Numbered from the stretch's first letter, positions 33,390-41,850 are shown. The stretch is 47,938 nt of DNA from Singulisphaera sp. GP187 (GCA_945905925.1 CAMDQN010000043.1:1-47938), one strand, 5' to 3'. The notes: generated from the letters alone by a model not told the origin. Made by a program: numbers and translations.

Positions 33390-34439
33390 TTAGAACTCGT
33401 ACTCGTTCTTGATGTCCTTGTTGTCGATTTTGATGATGTCGCCGTTGTCTTGAAGGACGACCACCGGGATGTAGCGGTCGCTGCCGGGCGCCTTGATGAA
33501 CTGCACCACACCCTTGATGCGCACCCACTGGAAGTACCTCAGATCGCTCACGGACTGCGGCGCGATGATGCGCACCTTGAGCGGAACCATGTCGGCGCCG
33601 CAGCACGTCATCTTTTGCCGGAACAGCGTGAAATCCTTCCCGGTCCCGAGCGGCTGGAACCGGCCCTCCATGATCGCCGTCTTTCCTTGAAGCGAGGCGC
33701 GTTTCCCCTCGTCGAACGCGGCCTCCGTCAGGTCGTTGAACCGCATCTCGGTCCCGCCTTCGGAGATTGCCGAAACCTTTCGCTTCCCAGTTTTCTTCTC
33801 AATCACGTCGCGGAACTTCCCCTTGCCACTCTGCCTAACGCGAACGATGTCTCCATTCGGTTCCGTCGTCTCTTCCACGATCGGTGATTCGTCTGCAAGT
33901 TTCTCAAGTGCTGCTGGGTCGAGCGCAACGTCCGTTCCGAGTGCTTTACGTTGTGCATCCTCGCTTAGACCAGCATTCGGGATGCCCAGCGCGAACAGCG
34001 CGATCGGGAACACCAGAATCAGCATCCGCGCGAACACCCATGACATGTCGTGACTGTGGCCGTGGTCGTCCACGAGGTTCTCGTCGGTGTTCGGCGCGCC
34101 GGGCATCCCGGGCAGGTGGTCGCACGCGACCGAGTGGACGTGGTTTTCCTGGCACGTCGGGTCGTTCGGATCGCCTGCGGGGACCAACTCGCCCGCCTCA
34201 CGCCATACCGATAACGCGCGCAACGCGACCAGCACAAACACGCCGATCCCGCCGATCAGCACCGGCAGGTGAAACTGCGGCGCGAGGATGTGCTTGAGCA
34301 TGTCGTTCATGTACAACTGAACGGCCACGAACCCCAGCCCGCCGCACACCAGGATGGTGAGCAACTGCTCCGTGAAGTAGTCGCGCGGCGACTGGCACCC
34401 GGCGTGATTGTGCGGCATCTGAGTTCCCCTGTGCGCCAT
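33390..34439 (-). CDS. YcgQ-like DUF1980/TIGR03943 protein
   Basis: 349-residue membrane protein of the DUF1980 family. Three to four hydrophobic segments lie in the N-terminal half (LLTILVCGGLGFVAVQLYM, LPVLIGGIGVFVLVAL, ARMLILVFPIALFALGIP), with a histidine-rich loop between them (ENHVHSVACDH and DDHGHSHD). The soluble C-terminal half contains the family motif with paired cysteines KMTCCGADMVPLKV. DUF1980 proteins almost always pair with YcgR-type permeases, as here (one-base gap), and the pair is often found with zinc-homeostasis genes. Metal binding by the His loop is an inference. Confidence 0.9.
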   Translation of the reverse strand: MAHRGTQMPHNHAGCQSPRDYFTEQLLTILVCGGLGFVAVQLYMNDMLKHILAPQFHLPVLIGGIGVFVLVALRALSVWREAGELVPAGDPNDPTCQENHVHSVACDHLPGMPGAPNTDENLVDDHGHSHDMSWVFARMLILVFPIALFALGIPNAGLSEDAQRKALGTDVALDPAALEKLADESPIVEETTEPNGDIVRVRQSGKGKFRDVIEKKTGKRKVSAISEGGTEMRFNDLTEAAFDEGKRASLQGKTAIMEGRFQPLGTGKDFTLFRQKMTCCGADMVPLKVRIIAPQSVSDLRYFQWVRIKGVVQFIKAPGSDRYIPVVVLQDNGDIIKIDNKDIKNEYEF

Positions 34440-34440
34440 T

Positions 34441-35427
34441 CTATCCGACGGTCGGCGAGCCGGGCAAACCTGTCCATCCCCTGAGTTGGTAAACCAGGTG
34501 CAGCAGCATACACAACGCCAGCACCTGGATCAGAACGCAGGTGGCGATGGTTACGATCAGCCGGAGCTTGAAGACCCGTGTGTACATCAGGATCAGTTTC
34601 AGGTCGAGCATTGGGCCGAGAACCAGGAACGCGACCTTCGCGCTGAGGTGCATTTTGGTGAAGCTCGCCGCGACGAACGCGTCGGCCTCGCTGCACAGGC
34701 ACATCAGGACTGCCAGGAGCATCATCGCGGGGACCACGAGGAACGGCTGTTCGCGTGAGATGGCTTCGATCTCGTTTTCGGTGACGTACATCCGCGCGAG
34801 CGCGGCGAGCACGCACCCCAGGATGAGGAACACCATGATGTCCACGAAGTCGTGGAGCGCGGTCGCGGAGATGTTCCCAAGCCGCCGGAGGATCGGCTGC
34901 CTTGCGGGCGATTCAGCCGTGGTTGCGTTCGGTGTGACTTCCGTCGGTGGGGCAGGAGGGGGCGTCGTGAGTGGCGTGAGCAGCGAGTTCCCGTACTTCT
35001 TGTACTGGGAGTGAACGACCAACCCGGTCATGCACGCGATGAAGAACGCCAGCCCGACGCGAAGCCCGACCATTTCCGGACCGATGTTGTGGTCCTTGAA
35101 CGCGACCCATGTACTGAAGATCACGACGCCGTTGATGATCGGCCCGGCCAGCATGTACGCGATGCAGCACGACAGCGGAAGCCCCTTGCGGAGCAACCGG
35201 CGCATCACGACCACGATGCCGCACTCGCACATCGGGAATAGCAGCCCGAGAACCGCGCCGATCATCACCGCGGGGAGGACGGATTTCGGCAGCAGTTTCG
35301 TGAGGAACTCTTGAGGGAGGAACTCTTCGAGGATCCCGGCGACGAGCGCGCCGAGGACGACGAACGGCATCGCCTCCCACAGAATGGAGCTGAACCGGAA
35401 GAGGAAGTCGTAAATGCTTGGCTGCAC
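34441..35427 (-). CDS. YcgR-like permease (DUF318/ArsP_1)
   Basis: 328-residue permease with about eight membrane segments. Typical DUF318 features are VLGALVAGILEEFLPQEFL, GLLFPMCECGIVVVMRRLLRKG with the conserved CECG cysteines, AYMLAGPIINGVVIFSTWVAF and LCLCSEADAFVAAS. The central cytosolic loop (about 150-180) is Pro/Thr-rich. Some relatives export arsenicals, but the partner DUF1980 gene points to the YcgR subgroup, usually linked with metal homeostasis. It lies 69 bases downstream of the ZnuB-like gene in the same direction and one base before the DUF1980 gene. Confidence 0.9.
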   Translation of the reverse strand: MQPSIYDFLFRFSSILWEAMPFVVLGALVAGILEEFLPQEFLTKLLPKSVLPAVMIGAVLGLLFPMCECGIVVVMRRLLRKGLPLSCCIAYMLAGPIINGVVIFSTWVAFKDHNIGPEMVGLRVGLAFFIACMTGLVVHSQYKKYGNSLLTPLTTPPPAPPTEVTPNATTAESPARQPILRRLGNISATALHDFVDIMVFLILGCVLAALARMYVTENEIEAISREQPFLVVPAMMLLAVLMCLCSEADAFVAASFTKMHLSAKVAFLVLGPMLDLKLILMYTRVFKLRLIVTIATCVLIQVLALCMLLHLVYQLRGWTGLPGSPTVG

Positions 35428-35496
35428 CAGATCACCCGACGCGGTAAGCGGTGTGACACTTTAACTACGCCACTGCCTGCGGATGGGTTCAATCGC

Positions 35497-36516
35497 TTAC
35501 GGGCATTGTCCGAACGGGTGGTCGGTGCCGCAAGGGTCGTCCGTGCCGTGCCGGTGGAGCGCGCGGAACTGTTGGCCCCCGAAGATCGGCGCGAACCGGT
35601 TCCACACCGCGACCGCGACCATCGACCCGAAGAACATCGCCACACTCGTGACGACAATCACGCCACTCGGTCCGAAATCCACGTCTCGCATCGATCCGAT
35701 TGAGAGCTTCATGTTGCGGCTTAGCGTGTACCCGATCGCACCGGACGCGAGGCAGAAAATGACAGTGAGCCAGAACATCTGGCGCAGGTTCCGCGACACA
35801 TTCGCCGCGGCTGCGGCCGGCACGATGAGCAGCGCGTTGATGAGTAGCGCACCGACAGCTTTGATGGAGAGGTTCACCACGAGCGCGAGCAGGATGATGA
35901 AGATGTAGTTGTTGAGCGTGACATTCATCCGGCGCGTTCGTGCGAGGCTCGGATTAAAGCTCGCGAACATGAGTTGGTTGTAGCGCCACGAGAACACGCC
36001 GCCGACGAGAACCAGAATTGCACAGAGATAGAGCAGGTCGGCTTCGGGCAGCGTGATGATGTTCCCGAACAGGAACGTTTCGAGGTTCACAGTACTCACT
36101 CGCTGCACCATTTTGGTGAGCATCGCGCCGAACCCAAGCGCGAGCGCAAAGAACACACCGATGACGGTGTCGTGCGCTAAACCGGTTCGGTCGCGCACGT
36201 AGATCATCAATACGCCGACGGTAACGCCGAACGCAACCATCACCAAGGGCACCATCCACGTCGCGCTGACTTTCCGTTCCGCGGCGTCGCCCCCAGTCAG
36301 CAGCACGCTCATGTAACCGAGAGCGACGCCCGCGAACGCGCAGTGCGCCATCGCGTCGCTGAAGAAAGCCATCCGGTTGCCGACCACGAGCGAGCCGACC
36401 ATCCCGCAGATGAGGCACATCACGACGAGCGTGATGACGCTCTTCACCACGAATACATAGGTGCCGAGCGAATCGGCGATCACCCGGATCAGGTCGGCCA
36501 TCCAGACGTCGGGCAT
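35497..36516 (-). CDS. ZnuB-like metal ABC transporter permease
   Basis: 339-residue permease of the ABC-3 (zinc/manganese/iron) family with about eight membrane helices. Conserved segments are GNRMAFFSDAMAHCAFAGVALGY, HDTVIGVFFALALGFGAML, SVNLETFLFGNIITL and AVGALLINALLIVPAAAAANVSRNLRQM. The C-terminal 25 residues carry a histidine/cysteine tail (HRHGTDDPCGTDHPFGQC) that could bind metal and is not a usual part of the permease. The ATPase and solute-binding protein that should work with it are not adjacent. It follows the aminotransferase gene with a 15-base gap. Zinc is the best guess because of the YcgR/YcgQ neighbours. Confidence 0.9.
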   Translation of the reverse strand: MPDVWMADLIRVIADSLGTYVFVVKSVITLVVMCLICGMVGSLVVGNRMAFFSDAMAHCAFAGVALGYMSVLLTGGDAAERKVSATWMVPLVMVAFGVTVGVLMIYVRDRTGLAHDTVIGVFFALALGFGAMLTKMVQRVSTVNLETFLFGNIITLPEADLLYLCAILVLVGGVFSWRYNQLMFASFNPSLARTRRMNVTLNNYIFIILLALVVNLSIKAVGALLINALLIVPAAAAANVSRNLRQMFWLTVIFCLASGAIGYTLSRNMKLSIGSMRDVDFGPSGVIVVTSVAMFFGSMVAVAVWNRFAPIFGGQQFRALHRHGTDDPCGTDHPFGQCP

Positions 36517-36531
36517 GAACCCCTCGGAAGA

Positions 36532-37917
36532 TTAGCTTTTCAGCCGTGCGGCACACCGTTGCATCAACGCGATGGCGGCGGTTGCTTCCTCGCTTGTGAT
36601 GACAAGCGGCGGCGACACACGAACCACCTTCTTCGCGAGCGGTCCGAGCAAGTGAATGCCGTCGGTGCTGGTGCCGTCGCCTTCGTAACACGCGAGAACG
36701 AGAGCGTTCGCCCAGTCGCCCGCGGTGCGGTCGCCGTGATCGCGAGTCTCGACGCCCCACACCATGCCGCCGCGTTCGCCGCGAACCTGGGCTACGAACG
36801 GAAGTTCCTTGAGCGCCAGCAACCCGCGTTCGATGATCGCGGAACTGCTCTTCATCCCGGCGATAACGTCGCGAGCCTCGAACTCGTCCAATGTAGCTTG
36901 TACGGCCGCGCAGCAGAGCGGGTTTGCGCTCCACGTGTCGGACCCTTCACCATAACCGAGCGAACCGAAAATATCTGCACGACCGACAGCCGCCGCGACC
37001 GGGATACCGTTCCCAAGCCCCTTACCTAACACTACGATATCCGGTTCCAGCCCGTAGGTCTCGAACGCGAACATCGACCCCGTGCGCCCGAAGTTCGATT
37101 GTACTTCGTCGATGATAAAAATTATTTGATGCTGGTGGCAGAACCTCTGAAGTCCCTGAAGATACGCCGCGGGCGGGTGGTAGGAACCGCCACCGCCGAG
37201 ATACGGTTCGGTGATGAGTGTGCCGATCTTCGCGCCGAACTGGTGGAGAAGGGCGTCCAGTTCCTTCTGGTATGGCGTGAAGTCGAACGGGTCGTCGCGC
37301 ATCGTCACGTCGCGACACTCGTTCATCGGGAACGAGATGAACCGGACGCGTGGATCGCGATCCGCGTCGGTCTCGGAACCAGTGACTGCGTTCGCCAGTC
37401 CCTTCTTGCCGTGGAACCCGAATCGCGTCGCGAGGATCATCGGCCGCGTGCGGTCGAGCGCGAGCGACGCCCACAGCGCTTTCTGAATCGCCTCCGAGCC
37501 GGACGCGGCCCACATCACTTGTTCGAAGCGTCTGCCGCCAGGAGCAGCCCGCATGAGCGCGAGCAGGCGCATCGTCGCGCCGACTTCGACTGGCGTGATC
37601 GCATTGTAGGCGGTCATTGGCACGGCCGCGGTGAACCCCGGGGGAGGAAGGGGAGCAGATACTCCTTCCCAACCCATGTACCGTGAATATGCACTCAACC
37701 AATTGTTCGGGTTGTGGCCGAGGTTGGAGACAAGTACACCTGACGTGAAGTCGTACAGACGCCGGCCTTCGGGTGTCCAGTGGTAGACCCCCGCGCTGTG
37801 ACTGAGAACCGCTTGCGTGGGCGTGAACGTGCGAAGTGAGTACGGTTCGACGCGCGCGAGTTCAGCGCGACCGGCGTTCGAGTTCGGCTCGCACGCATGC
37901 TGAATCGGAGGAGGCAT
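36532..37917 (-). CDS. Class III PLP-dependent aminotransferase
   Basis: 461-residue aminotransferase. PLP-binding features are the WAASGSEAIQKAL phosphate region, IIDEVQSNFGRTGSMFAFE with D270, E271 and Q273, and VLGKGLGNGIPVAAA with the Schiff-base lysine K299. It is similar in outline to ornithine, acetylornithine, GABA and related aminotransferases; the substrate cannot be decided. The N-terminal residues MPPPIQHACEPNSNAGRAE look like a variable extension. It begins 18 bases after kptA and ends 15 bases before the ZnuB-like gene, so it lies in the middle of a long minus-strand operon, an odd place for an amino acid enzyme. Confidence 0.92.
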   Translation of the reverse strand: MPPPIQHACEPNSNAGRAELARVEPYSLRTFTPTQAVLSHSAGVYHWTPEGRRLYDFTSGVLVSNLGHNPNNWLSAYSRYMGWEGVSAPLPPPGFTAAVPMTAYNAITPVEVGATMRLLALMRAAPGGRRFEQVMWAASGSEAIQKALWASLALDRTRPMILATRFGFHGKKGLANAVTGSETDADRDPRVRFISFPMNECRDVTMRDDPFDFTPYQKELDALLHQFGAKIGTLITEPYLGGGGSYHPPAAYLQGLQRFCHQHQIIFIIDEVQSNFGRTGSMFAFETYGLEPDIVVLGKGLGNGIPVAAAVGRADIFGSLGYGEGSDTWSANPLCCAAVQATLDEFEARDVIAGMKSSSAIIERGLLALKELPFVAQVRGERGGMVWGVETRDHGDRTAGDWANALVLACYEGDGTSTDGIHLLGPLAKKVVRVSPPLVITSEEATAAIALMQRCAARLKS

Positions 37918-37935
37918 GGCTGGGTATCTCCGGGG

Positions 37936-38481
37936 TTACTGCAAGCGAAGGTACTCAGGCGGGACGTGTTCGACAAGCCACACACCGTTCGCGGACAGAG
38001 AAAAGGCGTGACCGTCGGCCCGCATTTTCGCCGCGTCAACGACGAGAACGACCGGCTTTCCGTGACGCTGCCCGACTTTGATCGCGGTGGGCGTGTCAGC
38101 GGAGAGGTGAACGTGGTGCCGTGCCATCTTCAACAGACCGTCGCGGAGGACCGTGGCGACACTTGCCTGTGCGGTCCCGTGGAACAGTTCCGCAGGCGGT
38201 TCGGCTTCTGCAAGTTGCAGATCGACTTTGGTCGAATGGCCCTGGTTGGCGCGAATCTTCGTTCCCGTCCCATCGACGGCGAATCGTTGTTTCTCGCAGT
38301 TCTTGACGACTTCGGCCAGTTCCTCGCGTGTCAATCTGGTTCCGGCTCTTGCGAGTCCAGAAAGCAGATCGGAGATGAAAACCCAACCGCCAGGTTCTAG
38401 CGTCAGCCCGACCGATTCCGGTTCGTGACGTAGCACCTTCGAGATAAACTTGCTGGTGAGCACCCTTCGTTTTTCTTCCAC
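37936..38481 (-). CDS. kptA: RNA 2'-phosphotransferase KptA/Tpt1
   Basis: 181-residue protein of the Tpt1/KptA family, which removes an internal 2'-phosphate from RNA using NAD+. Recognition features are SKVLRHEPESVGL with R18-H19, the substrate loop KIRANQGHS, LFHGT, and HVHLSADTPTAIKVGQRHG, ending with the short HVPPEYL motif. Bacteria that carry kptA have no known tRNA splicing pathway, so its natural RNA substrate is not established. It starts only two bases after the oxidoreductase gene stop and lies 18 bases before the aminotransferase gene; a shared transcript is very likely. Confidence 0.94.
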   Translation of the reverse strand: MEEKRRVLTSKFISKVLRHEPESVGLTLEPGGWVFISDLLSGLARAGTRLTREELAEVVKNCEKQRFAVDGTGTKIRANQGHSTKVDLQLAEAEPPAELFHGTAQASVATVLRDGLLKMARHHVHLSADTPTAIKVGQRHGKPVVLVVDAAKMRADGHAFSLSANGVWLVEHVPPEYLRLQ

Positions 38482-38483
38482 GG

Positions 38484-39776
38484 CTAGACTCGACCTTCGT
38501 AAAGGATGAACGGTGTTGCGTTGCCGGGTTCGTAGAGCACCAGACCGCCGGGCGGAGTGTTGACCTTCACGACGCAGCCCGGAGCGCCCGCGACTGCGCG
38601 GCAGAGGATCGCTTCAAGGCTCTGCACGATCGCGACGCAGTTGCGGTCGGCCATGATGTCATTGTAGGTTAGCGCTCGCATCTGAGCGAGGCGCTCGCTC
38701 CGCGTGTCCGGTGGTCCGCCGAATTCGACGTTAGCCACCTCCTGGAAGAACCGCTCAATGACTTCGATCCCGTACCCGCGCTGAGACCGTTCTCCCCACG
38801 GTTCGAGGAACGTTCCGTTGTAGTGATAGTTGGGTGTGTTCTTGAGTTCGCCCGGTGTGCGATTTTCCACAGTTAATTCGACGCCGCGTTTACGCTGGTG
38901 TGCGCACCAGACCGCGTTATCGAAGCGAAACTGGACCTCTTGCTCGACGTAGCCTGGAAAGTTATTGGGCGTGACCCAACTTGTATGAATGTCGAACGCG
39001 GCTTCGCGCGCGTCTGGGTGCAGATACACAACCTGAAGCTGAACCGAGTCCCAGGTCGGTCCGTCGGCGGGTCCAACCAACCCGCGCTGACCGGTCGCGG
39101 AGATGCGGGAGAGCGCCCAGTTTGGGCCGAAGGTAAAGTCGATGAGTTTCAGATAGTGAACAGCGACGTAAGTCGCTGGATTACGACCGGTGATCCACTC
39201 CGCGAATTGACCGCCGCTGATCGACTTTGGTTCGAGAAGTGAGCAGTAGCCGTTGTTAACGTGCTGCAGCACTCCGTCTTGGTAAAGCGTGCGGAGTTTC
39301 TTGTGGTCGGGATCGGCGAGTTTGTGGTAAACGACTTTCGCGAGAACGCCATTCGCGGTCGCGAGGCGAGAGAGTTCGTCGAGTTCCGCGAGCGAGAGGA
39401 CCGATGGTTTCTCAATCAACACGTGCTTCTGAGCGATCAGCGCGTCGCGCGCTGCGGTGAAGTGCCGATCGTCGGGTGTCGCGACACAAACAACGTGGAT
39501 ATCGGACGCGAGCAGTTGCCGAGTAGCATCAGAGCCAGAGTAGTTCGTGAATGGTTGTCGCTGACCGTATCCGGATGTCAGGTATCGGGCTCCTCGAACC
39601 CCAGTACGCGATGCAACGGCGGCAAGGCGGACCTGGACTGGACCTGTCGCGGGGGAATACAGTGGTTCAGCGCCGCGCAGTTCAAAGACGGGTCGGTACG
39701 TGTCATCGAAGATCATTCCGAAGCCGATCATTCCACAGCGGATGATCGGCGACCCCGGGGAGGATTGTGTTGTGAA
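38484..39776 (-). CDS. Gfo/Idh/MocA family oxidoreductase
   Basis: 430-residue NAD(P)-dependent oxidoreductase. The N-terminal Rossmann part has CGMIGFGMIFDDTYRP, SDIHVVCVATPDDRHF, ALIAQKHVLIEKPSVLSLAEL with the conserved EKP, and the second domain includes VYHKLADPDHKKL and GGQFAEWITGRNPATYVAVHYL. The family oxidises sugars, inositols or related polyols. ATG 39776 is preferred; 25 extra in-frame codons upstream (to 39851) encode a hydrophobic leader-like stretch from AT-rich DNA and are doubtful. It is the first gene of the minus-strand run that includes kptA; nothing links it functionally to the metal genes. Confidence 0.88.
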   Translation of the reverse strand, partial: FTTQSSPGSPIIRCGMIGFGMIFDDTYRPVFELRGAEPLYSPATGPVQVRLAAVASRTGVRGARYLTSGYGQRQPFTNYSGSDATRQLLASDIHVVCVATPDDRHFTAARDALIAQKHVLIEKPSVLSLAELDELSRLATANGVLAKVVYHKLADPDHKKLRTLYQDGVLQHVNNGYCSLLEPKSISGGQFAEWITGRNPATYVAVHYLKLIDFTFGPNWALSRISATGQRGLVGPADGPTWDSVQLQVVYLHPDAREAAFDIHTSWVTPNNFPGYVEQEVQFRFDNAVWCAHQRKRGVELTVENRTPGELKNTPNYHYNGTFLEPWGERSQRGYGIEVIERFFQEVANVEFGGPPDTRSERLAQMRALTYNDIMADRNCVAIVQSLEAILCRAVAGAPGCVVKVNTPPGGLVLYEPGNATPFILYEGRV

Positions 39777-39970
39777 CATTTGTGTGTTGTAGGAAGAGGT
39801 AGAAGGACTGCACATACTGGCGAGTAATATGAATAATAACATAAGATACATTATCGGACATGATCTTTATGCTACTCATGAGCTATCAAAAAACGATAGG
39901 CTGTCATCGATGTCTGATAATGGATATTATGTACTTTTGAGTCGATAATTACATCAAGCTTAGTCGCAAC
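39777..39970. promoter_or_regulatory. AT-rich intergenic region with inverted repeats
   Basis: 194 bases between accA and the oxidoreductase gene, both on the minus strand. It is strikingly AT-rich. TTATCGGACAT (39851-39861) and ATGTCTGATAA (39910-39920) form an 11-bp inverted repeat with one G-T style mismatch, enclosing a small hairpin CTATC/GATAG (39883-39887 and 39895-39899) with an A-rich loop. It may hold the accA terminator and the promoter of the oxidoreductase-kptA operon. Confidence 0.45.
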
Positions 39971-40927
39971 TCAACTTAAAAACTGACCCATGCGCCGAAA
40001 CTTGGCGTAGCGTCCGGCCAACAAAACTTCGTCCGCCTGTGGTTCAAGGCGGCGGAGTTCGCGCGAAATATACGTCTTCAGCGTGGCGCCCATCCCGCGT
40101 GGATCACGATGAGCACCGCCAAGCGGTTCCGCGATGATATTGTCGATGATCCCGAACCCGTGGAGATCCTTCGCGGTCAGTCGGAGCGCGTCCGCTGCGC
40201 GGGGTTTCGATTCGTCCGTCGCAACCTTCCACAAAATTCCAGCACAGCCCTCCGGGCTGATCACCGAATAGTAGGCGTGCTGCAACATCCCGATTGCGTC
40301 GCCGATCCCGATCCCCAGTGCGCCACCAGACCCGCCTTCCCCGATTACCACGCATACGATCGGCGTCGCCAGTTTTGTCATCTGGAGAATGTTGGTCGCG
40401 ATCAACTGGGCCTGACCCCGCTCCTCAGCGCCGATTCCTGGGAACGCACCCGGAGTGTCGATCAAACACACGATCGGAACGCGGTACTTCGCGGCCAGGC
40501 GCATCTTCGAGATTGCTTTCCGGTAGCCCTCCGGGTGGGCGCACCCGTAGTAGCACTGCTGGCGCTCTGCCAGCGTTTTTCCCTTCTGGTGTCCAACAAG
40601 CATCACTTTGTGGCCTTCGATGCGAGCAAAGCCGGTACGGATCGCGCGGTCGTCACCGAACGCGCGATCCCCGTGCAACTCGACGAACTCTTCAAAGACC
40701 ATCTCAACGTAGTCCATCATCTGCGGACGATTTCGATGCCGTGACACGAGTACCGTTTCCCATGCCGTGAGATTCGAGTACTTCGTTTTCTTTAGTGCGA
40801 TAAGGTCGCGGCGAAGTTTGCGTATCGCTTCGCTCGTGACGTCTCCTTCTGCCACCCCCTCCAGGCGTGCCAGTTCGAGTTCCACATCATGGATATCGTG
40901 CTCGAAAGGTAGCGGGTCTCGAATCAT
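39971..40927 (-). CDS. accA: Acetyl-CoA carboxylase carboxyltransferase alpha subunit
   Basis: 318-residue subunit of acetyl-CoA carboxylase, the first step of fatty acid synthesis, where AccA and AccD move carboxyl from biotin to acetyl-CoA. Clear family segments include LPFEHDIHDVELELARLE, AWETVLVSRHRNRPQMMDYVE, FVELHGDRAFGDDRAI, HQKGKTLAERQQ, IVCLIDTPGAFPGIGAEERGQ and IGEGGSGGALGIGIGD, then SVISPEGCAGILWK. Length is normal. It follows a Ser/Thr kinase gene after 44 bases and the kinase follows an FNR-like reductase after 9 bases, so the three look like one operon. The partner accD is not in the window. Confidence 0.96.
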   Translation of the reverse strand: MIRDPLPFEHDIHDVELELARLEGVAEGDVTSEAIRKLRRDLIALKKTKYSNLTAWETVLVSRHRNRPQMMDYVEMVFEEFVELHGDRAFGDDRAIRTGFARIEGHKVMLVGHQKGKTLAERQQCYYGCAHPEGYRKAISKMRLAAKYRVPIVCLIDTPGAFPGIGAEERGQAQLIATNILQMTKLATPIVCVVIGEGGSGGALGIGIGDAIGMLQHAYYSVISPEGCAGILWKVATDESKPRAADALRLTAKDLHGFGIIDNIIAEPLGGAHRDPRGMGATLKTYISRELRRLEPQADEVLLAGRYAKFRRMGQFLS

Positions 40928-40971
40928 CTCTCTCGCCTTCGCGTCGGATAACTTGTTGGAACCAATCGCGG

Positions 40972-41841
40972 TTACATTTCCTCAGCGTCTTTCTCGACCA
41001 CCGACTTGTAGATCTGTTTGACCTTCTGTAACTCGATTAGCACTTGGTGAAAGTTCTCCGGTCGGTCAGTCTTCTTTTTCGCAATCAGACGGAGGACGAA
41101 TGCCGAGAATTCGTCCGTCATGTCGGCGTTGTACGCCGATGGTGGGGCAGGTTTTTCCGTGAGGTGCCGACCCAACAAGTCACTCTGTGACGTCCCCCGG
41201 AATGGGGGTCGCCCGGTCGTTACTTCGTAAAGAGTGCAACCGTAGCTGTAGATGTCCGCACCTCCGTCCGGTAACTCATTACGGATCTGTTCTGGGCTCA
41301 TGAAACTCGGGGTGCCTTGCGGCTTTCCGCGCCGAGAAAACCACTTCGCGAAGCCAGTAGGAATCTTCTTCGTGATCGCGAAGTCGATCATCTTCGTGTC
41401 GCCGACTGAGTTCACCAAGATGTTGTCCGGCTTCACATCCCGGTGTACGTAACCGCATGCATTCATGTACGCGAGACCGGTCGCGGCGCCCTTGAAAATC
41501 TTCCGCGCGTGACCCTTGAGAAACGCGACGTCCTTGGTTTTCACCCGCTCGCGAAGACTCCCAGCCGGGAAGAATTCCATGATAAAGTGCGGTGTCGTGG
41601 ACGAACGGTTAACCTTCACGATGCGGATCACATTGGCATGGGTCAACTTCACCCCAACCTCGGCTTCGTTGAAGAGCGTACGTCGGTGTTCCCCCTGATC
41701 CGCAGCTTCGGGCAACAGAATCTTCATTGCGAAGTGCCGGTTACTCTGCACCTCGACGACCTCGTACACCTGTGTGAACTGTGCGGTCGCAATCAGCGCG
41801 CGTAAGCGGTAGCCAGCGAGAACCGAGTTCAGATCCGGCAT
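40972..41841 (-). CDS. Ser/Thr protein kinase with DFA motif
   Basis: 289-residue soluble Hanks-type kinase without a membrane segment. Present are the ATP-anchoring lysine (FAMKIL, K40), a helix C glutamate (NEAEVGVKL), HRDVKPDN (133-140) and GTPSFMSPEQIR. The glycine-rich loop is poor (IATAQFTQVYEV has no GxGxxG), and the DFG motif reads DFA (153-155). Activity is still possible because DFG variants can keep the metal-binding Asp. Only nine bases separate it from the FNR-like gene and 44 from accA, so it is likely to phosphorylate or regulate something in that operon; this is inference. Confidence 0.9.
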   Translation of the reverse strand: MPDLNSVLAGYRLRALIATAQFTQVYEVVEVQSNRHFAMKILLPEAADQGEHRRTLFNEAEVGVKLTHANVIRIVKVNRSSTTPHFIMEFFPAGSLRERVKTKDVAFLKGHARKIFKGAATGLAYMNACGYVHRDVKPDNILVNSVGDTKMIDFAITKKIPTGFAKWFSRRGKPQGTPSFMSPEQIRNELPDGGADIYSYGCTLYEVTTGRPPFRGTSQSDLLGRHLTEKPAPPSAYNADMTDEFSAFVLRLIAKKKTDRPENFHQVLIELQKVKQIYKSVVEKDAEEM

Positions 41842-41850
41842 ATCGCGTCC

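Noticed and set aside
39777-39851. Hydrophobic 25-codon N-terminal extension of the Gfo/Idh/MocA protein (leader with a Cys)
   Set aside because: It comes from the AT-rich intergenic part, lacks a proper lipobox (Met before Cys), and the Rossmann domain starts normally from ATG 39776.
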